DNA of 64,000 bases, taken from contig NC_058197.1 of assembly GCF_907165205.1 (NCBI RefSeq), positions 14,438,266-14,502,265 on the forward strand, read 5' to 3'. The position numbers and the translations under genes are program-made. Each line of letters begins with the position of its first letter. Position 1 is the stretch's first letter. This DNA is from Coccinella septempunctata (Eukaryota > Arthropoda > Insecta > Coleoptera > Coccinellidae). Shown piece after piece: positions 54,868 through 64,000 of this stretch. Under the pieces are notes generated by a model, which saw nothing but the letters and a program-made list of their open reading frames with translations, did not search any database and was not told where the DNA came from.

Positions 54868-54927
54868 GACTTTCCCTTCAGTACCCCAAGGGCTTACGCA
54901 CCATGACTGATAGCGAAGGGAAGAGTC
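54868..54927 (-). ncRNA. Covarying hairpin 3 of 3
   Basis: Arms GACTTTCCCTTC (54,868-54,879) and GAAGGGAAGAGTC (54,915-54,927) pair with one bulge; the loop 54,884-54,910 is the conserved 27 nt. It lies 106 bp from hairpin 2. The minus-strand frame is MVRKPLGY. Confidence 0.55.
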
Positions 54928-55053
54928 AGACTCGCGAAACAGGGTTAAGTACGATAAAATATAACAGAAAGCGATACAGTACAGCAGTGTCAAAGAAGTA
55001 ACCGGTGTAGGTCTAATAAAGAAACTGAACGGTAAAGACGGGGACCTACCTCC

Positions 55054-55284
55054 TTTATTTCAGGCACTCGCGGAAAATAAACGAAAAACTAAAAATAAAT
55101 TCTTAAGAGCACTAACTTCGCAACACAAAATTATTTCTAAATTTGTTGAACGGCTTGTGCACACAATTAAAATCGAATCGCGGAGAAAAGATAGTACGGA
55201 GCGTAAAAGAGTCAAAGTAAAGAGACTGAAGTAAAAGAGAATCAAAAGTCAAGTGACCGTCGCGGGGAAAAATCTGCTTTTATA
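55054..55284 (-). promoter_or_regulatory. TATA + Inr-like + AATAAA block (LTR-like)
   Basis: On the minus strand TATAAAA (55,284-55,278) lies 30 nt before an Inr-like TCACTT (A at 55,254), and an AATAAA (55,059-55,054) follows 195 nt later. Promoter followed closely by a poly(A) signal is the U3-R layout of LTRs. The three hairpins lie downstream on the same strand, where a leader would be. No second LTR, primer-binding site or pol gene was found, so the LTR reading is tentative. Confidence 0.35.
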
Positions 55285-55932
55285 GGCAAATCCCCCCACA
55301 CGTCCAGATTACGACAAGAGTGAAAAACGTCTTCAGCTCCGGTTTATCGCATATCAACATCAAAAAAACGTCGAAATCTTCAACGGCATGCAAGAAAAAC
55401 AACGTTAAACACAGATAAAAAAAAATTTATTAATACGTAAAATTTGCAACACAGCCTGGAAACTACTCGAGCAAAATGTTCGAATTTCACGAATATCTTT
55501 TTCAGCCGGTCAGAACGGAACAAAAGAGATACCACCGGATGGTTAATTGCCTACGAACCCACAGTCCGCCTGCGGAAATAAAGAACCCGACGTTAACAAG
55601 AGAGCGTCCGCAAAGAGAGACGCTTAATTAGTTTACGATACGCGGGTGCCATGTTGAATCGTCCCGATCCAATCACCCTAAACAAGACGACGGCCGTCGT
55701 TTGTTAATTCCACGGCCGGCTGATAAAAGTACACGTTTTTCGGATGCCGAAGGAGAGAGGATCGGTCACTTTGTTCGTTAACTTGGGCGGCCCTGTATGG
55801 ACGGTCGAATGGACTAACTGAAGAGGGAGTTTTTGTTTCCGAACTGGCTAGACTTCTCCCGATTTGAGTTGCCTTCATTGTTTGTATTCGAGTGATCTCA
55901 AACGAGCACTGTATGATGCTTTTCATTGAGAG
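55285..55932. other. Unassigned stretch
   Basis: Possible U3-like sequence next to the TATA box, then unique DNA. A 92-codon minus frame (55,678-55,956) has no recognised domain. Confidence 0.4.
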
Positions 55933-56220
55933 ACCATCCTCTAAGCCTGAGGACAAGAAACTTCATGCCCTTGAGAGGAAACAGCTGAGTCTGGTGACTG
56001 CAATGATTAGCCACCTGTTCGACTGACTGCTCTCCAGTGCCGCTGGAGCACTGATGAAACGGTTGAACGTATTCTGTTCATAGCAACTTTATAGATTTAA
56101 GGACAGCATACGTAGGAATCACAACACCTACTGACCCACTATTCCTATGATGTGAGGCACTTCCCTCTCCGACTTGTTGCATTTTTATCGGTGTGTCTCA
56201 GAGTTTGAGTCTCTCCATCT
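55933..56220 (+). repeat. 288-bp tandem duplication, unit 1 (LINE-tail-like)
   Basis: The plus strand holds pieces such as RKQLSLVTAMISHLF, CRWSTDETVERILFI and DLRTAYVGITTPTDPLFL, in shifted frames, resembling the post-RNase-H tail of a LINE (LLTGHF..., CRFC.EDETVEHIL..CPAL). Probably a small LINE relic. Confidence 0.6.
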
Positions 56221-56511
56221 ACCATCCTCTAAGCCTCAGGACAAAAAAACTTCATGCCCTTGAGAGGAAACAGCTGAGTCTGGTGACTGCAATGATTAGC
56301 CACCTGTTCGACTGACTGCTCTCCAGTGCTGTTGGAGCACTGATGAAACGGTTGAACGTATTCTGTTCATAGCAACTTTATAGATTTAAGGACAGCATAC
56401 GTAGGAATCACAACACCTACTGACCCACTATTCCTATGAAGTGAGGCACTTCCCTCTCAGACTTGTGGCATTTTTATCGTGGTGTCTCAGGGTTTGAGTC
56501 TCTCCATCTAC
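56221..56511 (+). repeat. 288-bp tandem duplication, unit 2
   Basis: Head-to-tail copy of 55,933-56,220 with only a few substitutions (CTGAGG to CTCAGG, GCCGCT to GCTGTT, TGATGT to TGAAGT) and small indels. Confidence 0.92.
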
Positions 56512-56812
56512 TAAGAGTCGCAAAGTTCTTGAAAATTTCAAGATCTTGCCTTGATTTTGAGGCAAGGTCAACTGAAGAAGTGATTTCACAATTTCGAGAC
56601 AAGACAAGAAATTTTACCAAGATCTCTTGTCAAGAAAACAAGAAATCTTGAAATATCTTTCGCCTTTGGTACTTGTGTCCACCTGAACTTCGAAAGAATA
56701 ACAGAATTTTATTCTGTCAGTATTGCCACTAGTAGCTACCACTATTTTGCATTGGTGAATGTTGCTGTTTTCGCAGCAGTAAAAAAGATTCCTCAAAAAA
56801 AAAACCTACAAA
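56512..56812. other. CAAGA/TCTTG-rich stretch
   Basis: Between 56,520 and 56,660 the pentamers TCTTG and CAAGA recur many times, and a hairpin CTTGCCT/AGGCAAG forms near 56,545-56,568. No gene. Confidence 0.4.
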
Positions 56813-57075
56813 CCGAAAGATTGCGCCGAAATGGATGAAGTTCTCAGATTTATGACTAGAAGAATTGATATTCAGAATATGTATCACATTTAGATCTACA
56901 GCAATTTTCCTGGCAGAAAAACTACTCGCAAGTTGACTTTCGTTGAAAGTTCCTCGAGACCAAACGGTTGCGCCGGGGTGGATGAAATGTCGAGATTTAT
57001 CACTAGAAAGGATGCTTTTTCAGATTATGTATCACGTTCAAATTTACAATGATTTTTCTGCTAGATACAACCTTA
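56813..57075 (-). repeat. 174-bp satellite family, inverted diverged locus
   Basis: On this strand the order is CGGTTGCGCC, GATGAAAT, ATCACTAGAA, TTTTTCAGATTATGTATCA, AATTTACA and TTTTTCTG, the reverse complement of the 42.9-43.7 kb satellite. There are about 1.7 units with a local period of about 147 bp owing to deletion. It directly abuts the 493-bp array. Confidence 0.75.
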
Positions 57076-58911
57076 CTCGAAAGTTGAATAATGGAAAAAT
57101 AAAAAATTTGATTTTTTGGTGTTAGATATACGAAAGTTTGGTGGGCAAATGTAGGTTTTCGAACACGCTGAATCTATTGCCAGCAATTTCGTGAGCGTAT
57201 CTCCCTTCGTTTAGATTTTCACCTTCGTAATGTTATTTTTCAAAAATTTCGAATTTCAATCTGCGATATTTCCTGTTATATCCGTCTGATCCAATTGGGA
57301 TTTGCGGTTTCATGATCAGCGTTGGCGAGGCTTTCACCGTAGCACAAAAACTCGATTTCGAAAATCTCGATTTTTTGGGTCAAAAATGAGCAAGGGACCC
57401 CCCTAAAATGACCCATTTGCTCCTCTGCCTGGAAATGAGGGTAATCTATTGCTGTCCTAGGATATGCAGTGCATATAAGTTATTTCGAAGATTCTATAAA
57501 ACCAGACAGTTGATGATTTTATAGAGAATTGCGCTCCAGAGAGCCCTTCAAAGTGAACTCGAAAATGAAAAATGGAAAATCAAAAAAGTTCATTTTCTCC
57601 TAAACGGTGTCAGATATATGAAAGTTTGGTATGGAAATATAGGTTTTCGAATACGCTGAATCCATTTCTAGCAATTTCGTGAGCCTATCTCCCTTCGTTT
57701 AGATTTTCACCTTCGAAATGTCATTTTTTCAAAAATTTCAAATTTCAATCTGCGATATCTTCTGTTATATTCGTCTGATCCAATTGGGATTTGCGGTTCC
57801 ATGATCAGCGTTGGCGAGGCTTTCACCGTAGCACAAAAACTCGATTTCGAAAATCTCGATTTTTTGGGTCAAAAATGAGCAAGGGGTCAGACCCCCCAAA
57901 AATGACCTATTTGCTCCTCTGCCTGGAAATGAGGTTAATCTATTGCTGTCCTAGGATATGGAGTGCATAAAAGTTATTTTGAAGATTCTATAAATCCAGA
58001 CAGTTGATGATTCCATAGAGAATTGCGCTCCAGAGAGCCCTTCAAAGTGAACTCGAAAATGAAAAATGGAAAATCAAAAAAGTTCATTTTCTCCTAAACG
58101 GTGTCAGATATTTGAATTTTTGGTATGGAAATAAAGGTTTTCGAATACGCTGAATCCATTGCTAGCAATTTCGTGAGCGTATCTCCCTTCGTTTAGATTT
58201 TCACCTTCGAAATGGCATTTTTCAAAAATTTCAAATTTCAATCTGCGATATCTTCTGTTATATTCGTCTGATCCAATTGGGATTTGCGGTTCCATGATCA
58301 GCGTTGGCTAGGCTTTCACCTAAGCACGAAAACACGATTTCAAAAATCTCGATTTTTTTGAGTCAGAAATGAGCAAGGGGTTAGAACCCCCTAAAATGAC
58401 CTAATTTCTACTCTGTCTGAAAATCAGGATGTTCTATTACTGTCTTTGGATATGGAGTGCATAGAATTTATTTCGAAGATTCTAGAAAACCAAACAGTCG
58501 ATGATTCAATACAGAATTGCACTCCAGAGAGCTCTTCGAAGTCAACTCGAAAATGAAAAGTGGGAAAACAAAATAAAATTATTTTCTCCTAAACAGGGCA
58601 AGATATTTGAAATGTTGGTATGATAATATAGGTTTTCGAACACGCTGAATCTATTGCGAGCAATTTCGAAAGCCTATTTTCCTTCGTTTAGATTTTTACC
58701 TTCGAAATGGCATTTTTCAAAAATTGCAATTTTCAATCTGCGATATCTCCTGTTATATTCGTCTGATCCAATTGGGATTTCCGGTTATATAATCAGCGTT
58801 GCCTAAGCTTCTACCCTAGCACAGAAACTCCATTTCGAATATCTCGATTTTTTGGGCCAAAAATAAGCAAGGGGTTAAACCCCCCAACAATGACCTATTT
58901 TCTACTCTTTC
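57076..58911 (+). repeat. 493-bp satellite array, locus 2
   Basis: Landmark ATCTGCGATAT starts at 57,259, 57,748, 58,241 and 58,736 (periods 489, 493, 495). Same family and orientation as 1.25-3.35 kb. The last unit is the most diverged. It ends directly at the LINE tail remnant. Confidence 0.92.
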
Positions 58912-59650
58912 TTCGACCTTAAGGTGTATTGTGCCCCCATCAGAGCTGTTCTCACAACTGCGCCATCTGCATGTTGCCCCCCAGCTCCACAGCTTCAATT
59001 AACCCCAGTATCTCAAAAGGCTTCAAGGATTCTTCATTCCTCCTATAGTTTTCTCGTCCAAGACATTCCTTACGCAGGCTTGCAATAACGAGGCATTCTG
59101 TAACCAGGCGAACAGAAGGTTCCTCCTCTTCCCCACAGAATCTACACTCGTCAGTTTCTGATGAGCCCATTTTCATCAGATGCTTCCTAAGGCTACAATG
59201 TCCTGTGAGGAAGCCAGTGAGGAGGCGTAGCTTCTTCTTGCTCAGATTCAAATACTTCTTCTTGGATCTTGCAGTCCCAAAATTCCGAAGGAAGTTTTTG
59301 AAATGTTCCGTCCATGGAACATTCCTCCAGAGTGTTTGGTGCCGCTGTTTTATCTTCTAAACATCTTAGTTGGAGGAATCTATTTGCTGGCTTCTATGGA
59401 ATAGAGACTTCAGGGTGATTTAAGGTGTGCAACTGGTGAATTAAGGCATCAGCGTGTTGCCCACAGCAATATCTAGTGCCGCTAGTGAAATGACAAGAAG
59501 GTGGGCGATGAAACTGATCTTTTGGGCTACATAAAGTCTTCTTTTGGAGATCAATTCCTCAGCCACTACCACAGACTAGCCAATTATACTGTCTGCATTA
59601 CTTAGTCGCTTGATGAATGCACTCTATTGTCTTCAGCAGTCCATTGTTAG
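58912..59650 (-). pseudogene. LINE ORF2 tail remnant (family L1b)
   Basis: From 59,251 down: LSKKKLRLLTGFLTGHCSLRK, HLMKMGSSETDECRFCGEEE, then VTECLVIASLRKECLG and a terminal ILGLIEAVELGG block. This is a 99-codon tail with a CxxC zinc-type motif, intact in frame. Upstream sequence to about 59,650 is broken but resembles the preceding RNase H area (TADALIHQLHTLNHPEV-like). Non-functional 5'-truncated copy. Confidence 0.8.
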
Positions 59651-60779
59651 CCGACGACCATGACGTCCCTTGCCATCCGATCTGCTCCGATGCCACCCCT
59701 CACTCAACAACCCCCCAGTCCGATCTCCACCACCCAAAAAAAAGCCACCCAACGAAGAAATCGACGCGTTCCCGTACGAATTTTTAATTTATTCACGTCC
59801 TGCCGTTTCCGGACATCAGGCAGGCCACGATCGCCTGTTTCGATCCCCCCCCCCTCCAATGCAAATCGACCATTGTTTCGCGTCCTCGATTGTTACTTAA
59901 AAACGGCGTTAGCCGCGCGACGACGTCCGCCGTCGTTCATTTTTTTTTCGGTCGTTTTTCGCGGGCGGGCGAAAGAAAAGCCTTTGTTTCAGCGGCGCGT
60001 CACGGTCACTAGATTTAAGCCCCATTACGGGGACGGCGTTCGGAAACCGACCGCGGAAATTTATCGCTTTCATTAACGACGTAACGGACACGGCCGGAAT
60101 TCGGTACGCGAGTTCTGTGCTCCCGGCGGCCGGAGAGCACAGATAATATCGGCGTTGTGGACATTTTTTAATGGCCTCTGGAGATATTAAGTGTAGATTA
60201 AGTGTAAATGGGGGGCGGAGGGGGTGGAGATTTATGTGTGGATTCGCGTTTTCGGCGGGGAAATGCACTCGGTTCGGAACGATCGCGTCGGATGAAAAAA
60301 ATTACGGTTTCCCTTAATTTTTTAATTTCAACTTTTTATGGGTTCGGTGTCGTTGGGACCTGGGCGTTATCGCTACCAATCTCTTTTTAACGGTGGATCT
60401 TGAGGGGTGGGGAGGATGGATGCCTAATTTAATTCCGCGGGAAATGCAAGAGGGGTTTTCTTCAAATTGAGATACCTGTAGGCTCGTTTTTGAATTTATT
60501 ACAACTTTCTGTGTAGGGGTGACTCGTACAAATTTTTTAACAGTAGATTCTTGAGGTTGAAAGACAAACTTTTTTCTTATACCTTTTTTTCCGATTGGGC
60601 TCCGTTCAAAAGATACAGGCTGTTGAAAAACCATGAAAAAAGTTACTTTAGTTCTATCTCACAAACGGTTCTATCGAATGAAATGAGTTTCGGAATATAG
60701 TTTTTCGTTTATTTGATGAATTTTTTTCGAACACTAGATATCACCTACATCTACCAGTTTTCTCATTATGACCATTACG
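59651..60779. other. Unassigned stretch with large GC-rich island
   Basis: GC-rich from about 59,660 to 60,260. Overlapping frames on both strands (138 codons plus, 119 minus) are expected from stop-poor DNA; no domain recognised. Confidence 0.45.
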
Positions 60780-61350
60780 TACCACTGAAATACAAAAAAT
60801 TCAAAGCACCCAACTCTTGGAACTAAGTTGGACAGCCTAATGAATATTTGAGAGTTGTGTAGAAGAAAAGTATTCTTCAAATCTTCTCGTACTGTGAAAT
60901 TTGAAAAATTTGGTACTTTGGCTGAATAAAACTCTTCATAAAAGAAGAGAAAAAAGGTCCTATAATCCCCCAATCTTTATTTTGTGAAGACTAGTTTCAA
61001 GACTTTTCCATTAGTATCATTCTCAAGTCTTCAAGTACCCAATTTTTCAAATTTCACAATACTTTTTAATTGTTGAACATCAAATTACTCGAAAGCGGCT
61101 CATTATACGAGAAAATATGAAGAATATTTTTCTTCTACACAACTTTCAAATATTTATTAGGCTGTCCAACTTAGTTTCAAGAGTTGGGTACTTTGAATTT
61201 TTTGTATTTCAGTGGTATGTTTATCTTCATTTTGTGACGACTAGTTTCAAGACTTTTCCATTAGTATCATTCTCAAGTCTTCTAAAGACTTCAGAATGAG
61301 ACTGATCGTCGTCACAAAATAAAGATTGTGGGATTATAAGACTTTTTTTT
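60780..61350. repeat. Nested foldback repeat
   Basis: Left arm about 60,780-60,925 (ACCACTGAAATACAAAAAAT ... GTGAAATTTGAAAAATTTGG) is inverted at about 61,025-61,217 (CCAATTTTTCAAATTTCAC ... TTTTGTATTTCAGTGGTA). A second segment, TGTGAAGACTAGTTTCAAGA, occurs as a direct repeat at 60,983 and (TGTGACGACTAG...) 61,235, and AATCCCCCAATCTTTATTTT at 60,966 is inverted near 61,317. Probably nested foldback or MITE insertions. Confidence 0.8.
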
Positions 61351-61604
61351 CTCTCCCTTTATGATGAGTCACCCACATTTGTCAATCTTCCAGTTCATTG
61401 AATAAAACTCTGTTTAAAAGAACCACAGATGTGAAGTGTCACAGATTTAGCTAGTTATTCTGTTATGGTAATGTTGTTTTTCCAAGGATGGTACAGCTAT
61501 ATCTCTTTATCCAGGATGAATCAGAAAAATGGTATATGAAAACAGTGTTTTTTCACCTCAAGAATCTACTGTTCAAATATTCATCAAAGACTCTTCCTGC
61601 ATAT

Positions 61605-62400
61605 ACAGGGTGTATTTGAAGGTGAGGCTTATTTTTCAATAGAAACTAGAACTGGTCAATATGAAGCGTTTCACCAAAAATCGCCTATTCAAAACTTTCA
61701 AAATGGCAAAGCGTTGGGAAAAAACTTATCTCCTGATTCGACCATGTGGTTTCGTTTATGATATTGGCTCGTTCGATATTCCACAACTTAGGATTGCCGA
61801 ATTGTTCTCATTATTTTTTAGTAACTTACACGATTTTATGAAATGGCTCATTTCGATACCAACTGACAGAAGAGACTAAGGACACAAGTGTAAGGAAATA
61901 GAATATTAGTTCAAAATCTCACCAATAAAATTCGTCTAAATTATTGACGAATTTTTTCACATTGGGCATCACAATCTTTTTGTTCGAACATTCCAACAAT
62001 CGTCGTAAAAATGAGATGAAATGGGGAAACATCATAGCACTTTTTCAACATAACTAACATAAGCACTTTTAAGAAACTGCCTCGATTGTCTACATTTTTT
62101 TTTCACCCTAAATTGCACGATACAACAATTATGATTCTCTCAAAAGTGACCTGATTCATCTAATCCGATGAACTTGGTACTGAACTATTTATTGTCCAGC
62201 CATATGTTTATGTTCTGTTTTGTTTTTGCGATGCCGGAGTCACCTTCAACAGTGCCGTACTTGAAATTCAATGAAATTTTGTCGAACTTCTGGGGGTTGT
62301 ATCTCAGCCATCTTGGGTGTTTTATGTAGACAATTTTTGATTGAATGACTCATCTTGCTGAGTTCTACCTTCTGCCAAAAAAAAATCATCAGCTTCGAAA
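61605..62400 (+). mobile_element. ACAGGGTGT-type element, inverted locus
   Basis: Starts ACAGGGTGTATTTGAAGG, TGAGGCTTATTTTTCAAT and is the reverse complement of the 12.47-13.24 kb copy, including GGCATCACAATCTTTTTGTT and TTGTATCTCAGCCATCTTGG. It also has the AAACAAAACATAA-type segment of the 44-kb copies. The far end is diverged after 62,380. A 72-codon frame at 61,661 is incidental. Confidence 0.72.
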
Positions 62401-62679
62401 AGTGACTCTTTGCGACTAGAAATGCTTACAGAAAAGGGGTTGAACGACACGCTTGTAGAAAAACTATACCTATTTCCTACTGATTTGAATAAATGAAACC
62501 GTTTATCTCCAACTTTTACCATTTTTTTACAGCTCTTTAATTTGATTCAGATCTTAACATTCGTTGGTTCTATATCAGCGAGTGTCAGACGTCAGAAGTC
62601 CAGTATTATTCCCTCGTCTTACTTTGAAGACTATATCCACTTTATGATGATGGAATCAAATATTGATCTGTATATTCTG

Positions 62680-62875
62680 TTTCTACCACACCACTGACCA
62701 ACCCTTAATAAGGCATCTGTGGAGCTCATTGGAAGCTGTGTTATGTCAGAAGAGTATATGATAATGTTTGTGTCGTCTGCGTATAGAATTGGTAGCTGAC
62801 TTTTATGGTCGAGTGCTTCAGGAAGATCGTGTATGATTATGGGGCATTGAATATTGAGAATTTTGAGGCCTATAT
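62680..62875 (-). pseudogene. LINE reverse transcriptase core remnant
   Basis: The minus strand encodes IIHDLPEALDHKSQLPILYADDTNIIIY. This contains the RT motif C box YADD with both catalytic aspartates, preceded by the INDLP-type block seen before it in LINE RTs. Only about 55 codons are readable, with no neighbouring RT motifs, so it is a small relic of a LINE. Confidence 0.85.
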
Positions 62876-64000
62876 ATTTCCAAGACTACATCTAAATGGT
62901 TATATTGGGAAATCACTCTCATCATTTCCTACCCCAACTTTACACTCATTTCCAGGGTAGAAAACGCTTGTTGATAGATCGAGTCCTTACTAATGAAGAT
63001 CCCCAACCCTTCCTCAAGATCTCAGCACCTACCCCCGCGACCCCATCGCCCGCCCAGCAATAAATACAATAACAATGCCCCGCGATCTCCCATTATCCCA
63101 GTCCGCGACGTAACGTGAATTACAGCCGTAATATGAAAACGAGGGCCCTTTCGCCGCCCCCGGCGGCGGCGGACGCGGAGCACGCCGCCGCCGCAGGACG
63201 GATGCACCGCCGACGTCTTCGCCGGTGACGGTGAAAGGCGCGCCCGTCCTCCGGAACCGACAGGAAGCCCTTACGGGACGTCGCGATTCCTGATGGCGAC
63301 GTTAATAACGCCGAAACGTTGGCGCGCCGAAAAACGGCGCCCATTCAAAGTCAAATTCCCGAACTCGCGATCCTCTACCTGCCCTTGATTTATGATTTTT
63401 TCGGCGGCAGGAAACGACGGATGGGGAGTCTACGACGTGTCGGAAGTGAGATTAGTGATTTAGGGAGGGTTTGGAGGATCAAGCGGTTTGGTCGGGGAGG
63501 GAGGAGGCTCGAGAGCTGCTGCGAGAACAACGGGGATGAAGATTCTCGGGGTCGTTACGGATCTAACAACGAAACTTGGACTGGATGGAGGAGTAGATGA
63601 ATGTTTGTCATAAAGCACCCCTGTCGTGATCAATGGAAGAGCCCACTGGACAGGGGATTTGATTCTTAGGATGTTTCCAAGTTTCCAATATCTAAAAGTC
63701 GACTCTCTTTGTTCCTAACTTCTTCGAAGTACCTATCTACCTATTTTACCGTCTCTTAAAGGTACTTTATAGTCTGGATGTCATTCCCCGGCCTTCTCGT
63801 AGGGAGTATTTGCCAAATCACTTCCCTTCGACCGAATGGATACCTTTATCGAGGTACTTACTCTCCCCGATCTTTTTCCCTCAACTATGGGTGGTTCCAC
63901 TAGGCTCCAAGACAATAGTCATCCTGCTTAGTTGTAAAGAACAACGTTCTCGAGCTAAGCTCCTCAGCTTGATTCCAAGAATCAATTTCTTCTCAGGGTC
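62876..64000. other. Unassigned stretch with GC-rich island
   Basis: GC-rich island at about 63,120-63,350 (GCC-rich repeats such as GGCGGCGGCGG). A 93-codon plus frame (63,319-63,600) has no recognised domain. Confidence 0.45.

Noticed and set aside
54661..54927. Hammerhead or twister-type self-cleaving ribozymes
   Set aside because: The CTGATAG in the loop lacks the CUGANGA...GAAA hammerhead core on either strand, and the twister core was not found.
59660..60076. 138-codon plus frame
   Set aside because: Low-complexity Pro/Arg-rich translation in a GC-rich island with competing frames on both strands.

Overview
This is a 64-kb piece of AT-rich, repeat-dominated nuclear DNA, almost certainly from an insect or another arthropod. 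The evidence is a full-length Jockey-type non-LTR retrotransposon with a Drosophila-style Inr+DPE promoter, Tc1-like transposase remnants, several decayed LINE 3' ends with RNase H or zinc-knuckle motifs, a hAT MITE with an 8-bp target duplication, and eukaryotic tRNA genes with A and B boxes, no CCA and oligo-T terminators. No host protein-coding gene could be recognised. Almost all long open frames are transposon-derived or antisense to repeats. The order of insect cannot be told from the sequence.

Layout. 1-7.6 kb: LINE 3' fragment, a 493-bp satellite array (1.25-3.35 kb), a foldback MITE, a 1.2-kb TIR element (family X, copy 1) and a Tc1 transposase remnant. 7,612-18,885: an 11,274-bp block holding a Tc1 remnant between 140-bp direct repeats, three LINE remnants, an ACAGGGTGT-type MITE, and a tandem array of tRNA-Pro(UGG) genes with a 163-bp period (24 intact, one truncated, one decayed leading copy). 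18,886-23,464: an apparently intact 4.58-kb Jockey-like retrotransposon on the minus strand. 23,465-34,738: a near-identical second copy of the 11,274-bp block, its tRNA array running on to a complete 25th gene at 34,766. The LINE sits exactly at the junction of the two blocks, as if it were flanked by an 11.3-kb target-site duplication, and its 3' end cuts a tRNA-Pro gene in the anticodon stem.

34.8-64 kb: mostly unassigned sequence with scattered GC-rich islands, interrupted by family X copies 2 and 3, an RTE-like LINE 3' end (39.26-39.89 kb), a 174-bp satellite with a dimeric higher-order pattern (42.9-43.7 kb) that recurs inverted at 56.8-57.1 kb, several LINE remnants (46.3-48.9 kb, 58.9-59.65 kb, 62.7-62.9 kb), a hAT MITE (53,139-53,905), three covarying hairpins with a nearly invariant 27-nt loop (54.66-54.93 kb) downstream of a TATA/Inr/AATAAA block on the same strand, a 288-bp tandem duplication, a second 493-bp satellite array (57.1-58.9 kb) and a nested foldback (60.8-61.35 kb).

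The genes that look functional are the 49 intact tRNA-Pro genes and the two ORFs of the Jockey-like element. The main biological stories are amplification of a tRNA-Pro gene into a satellite-like array, its recent second duplication coupled to a LINE insertion, and the covarying hairpin triplet.
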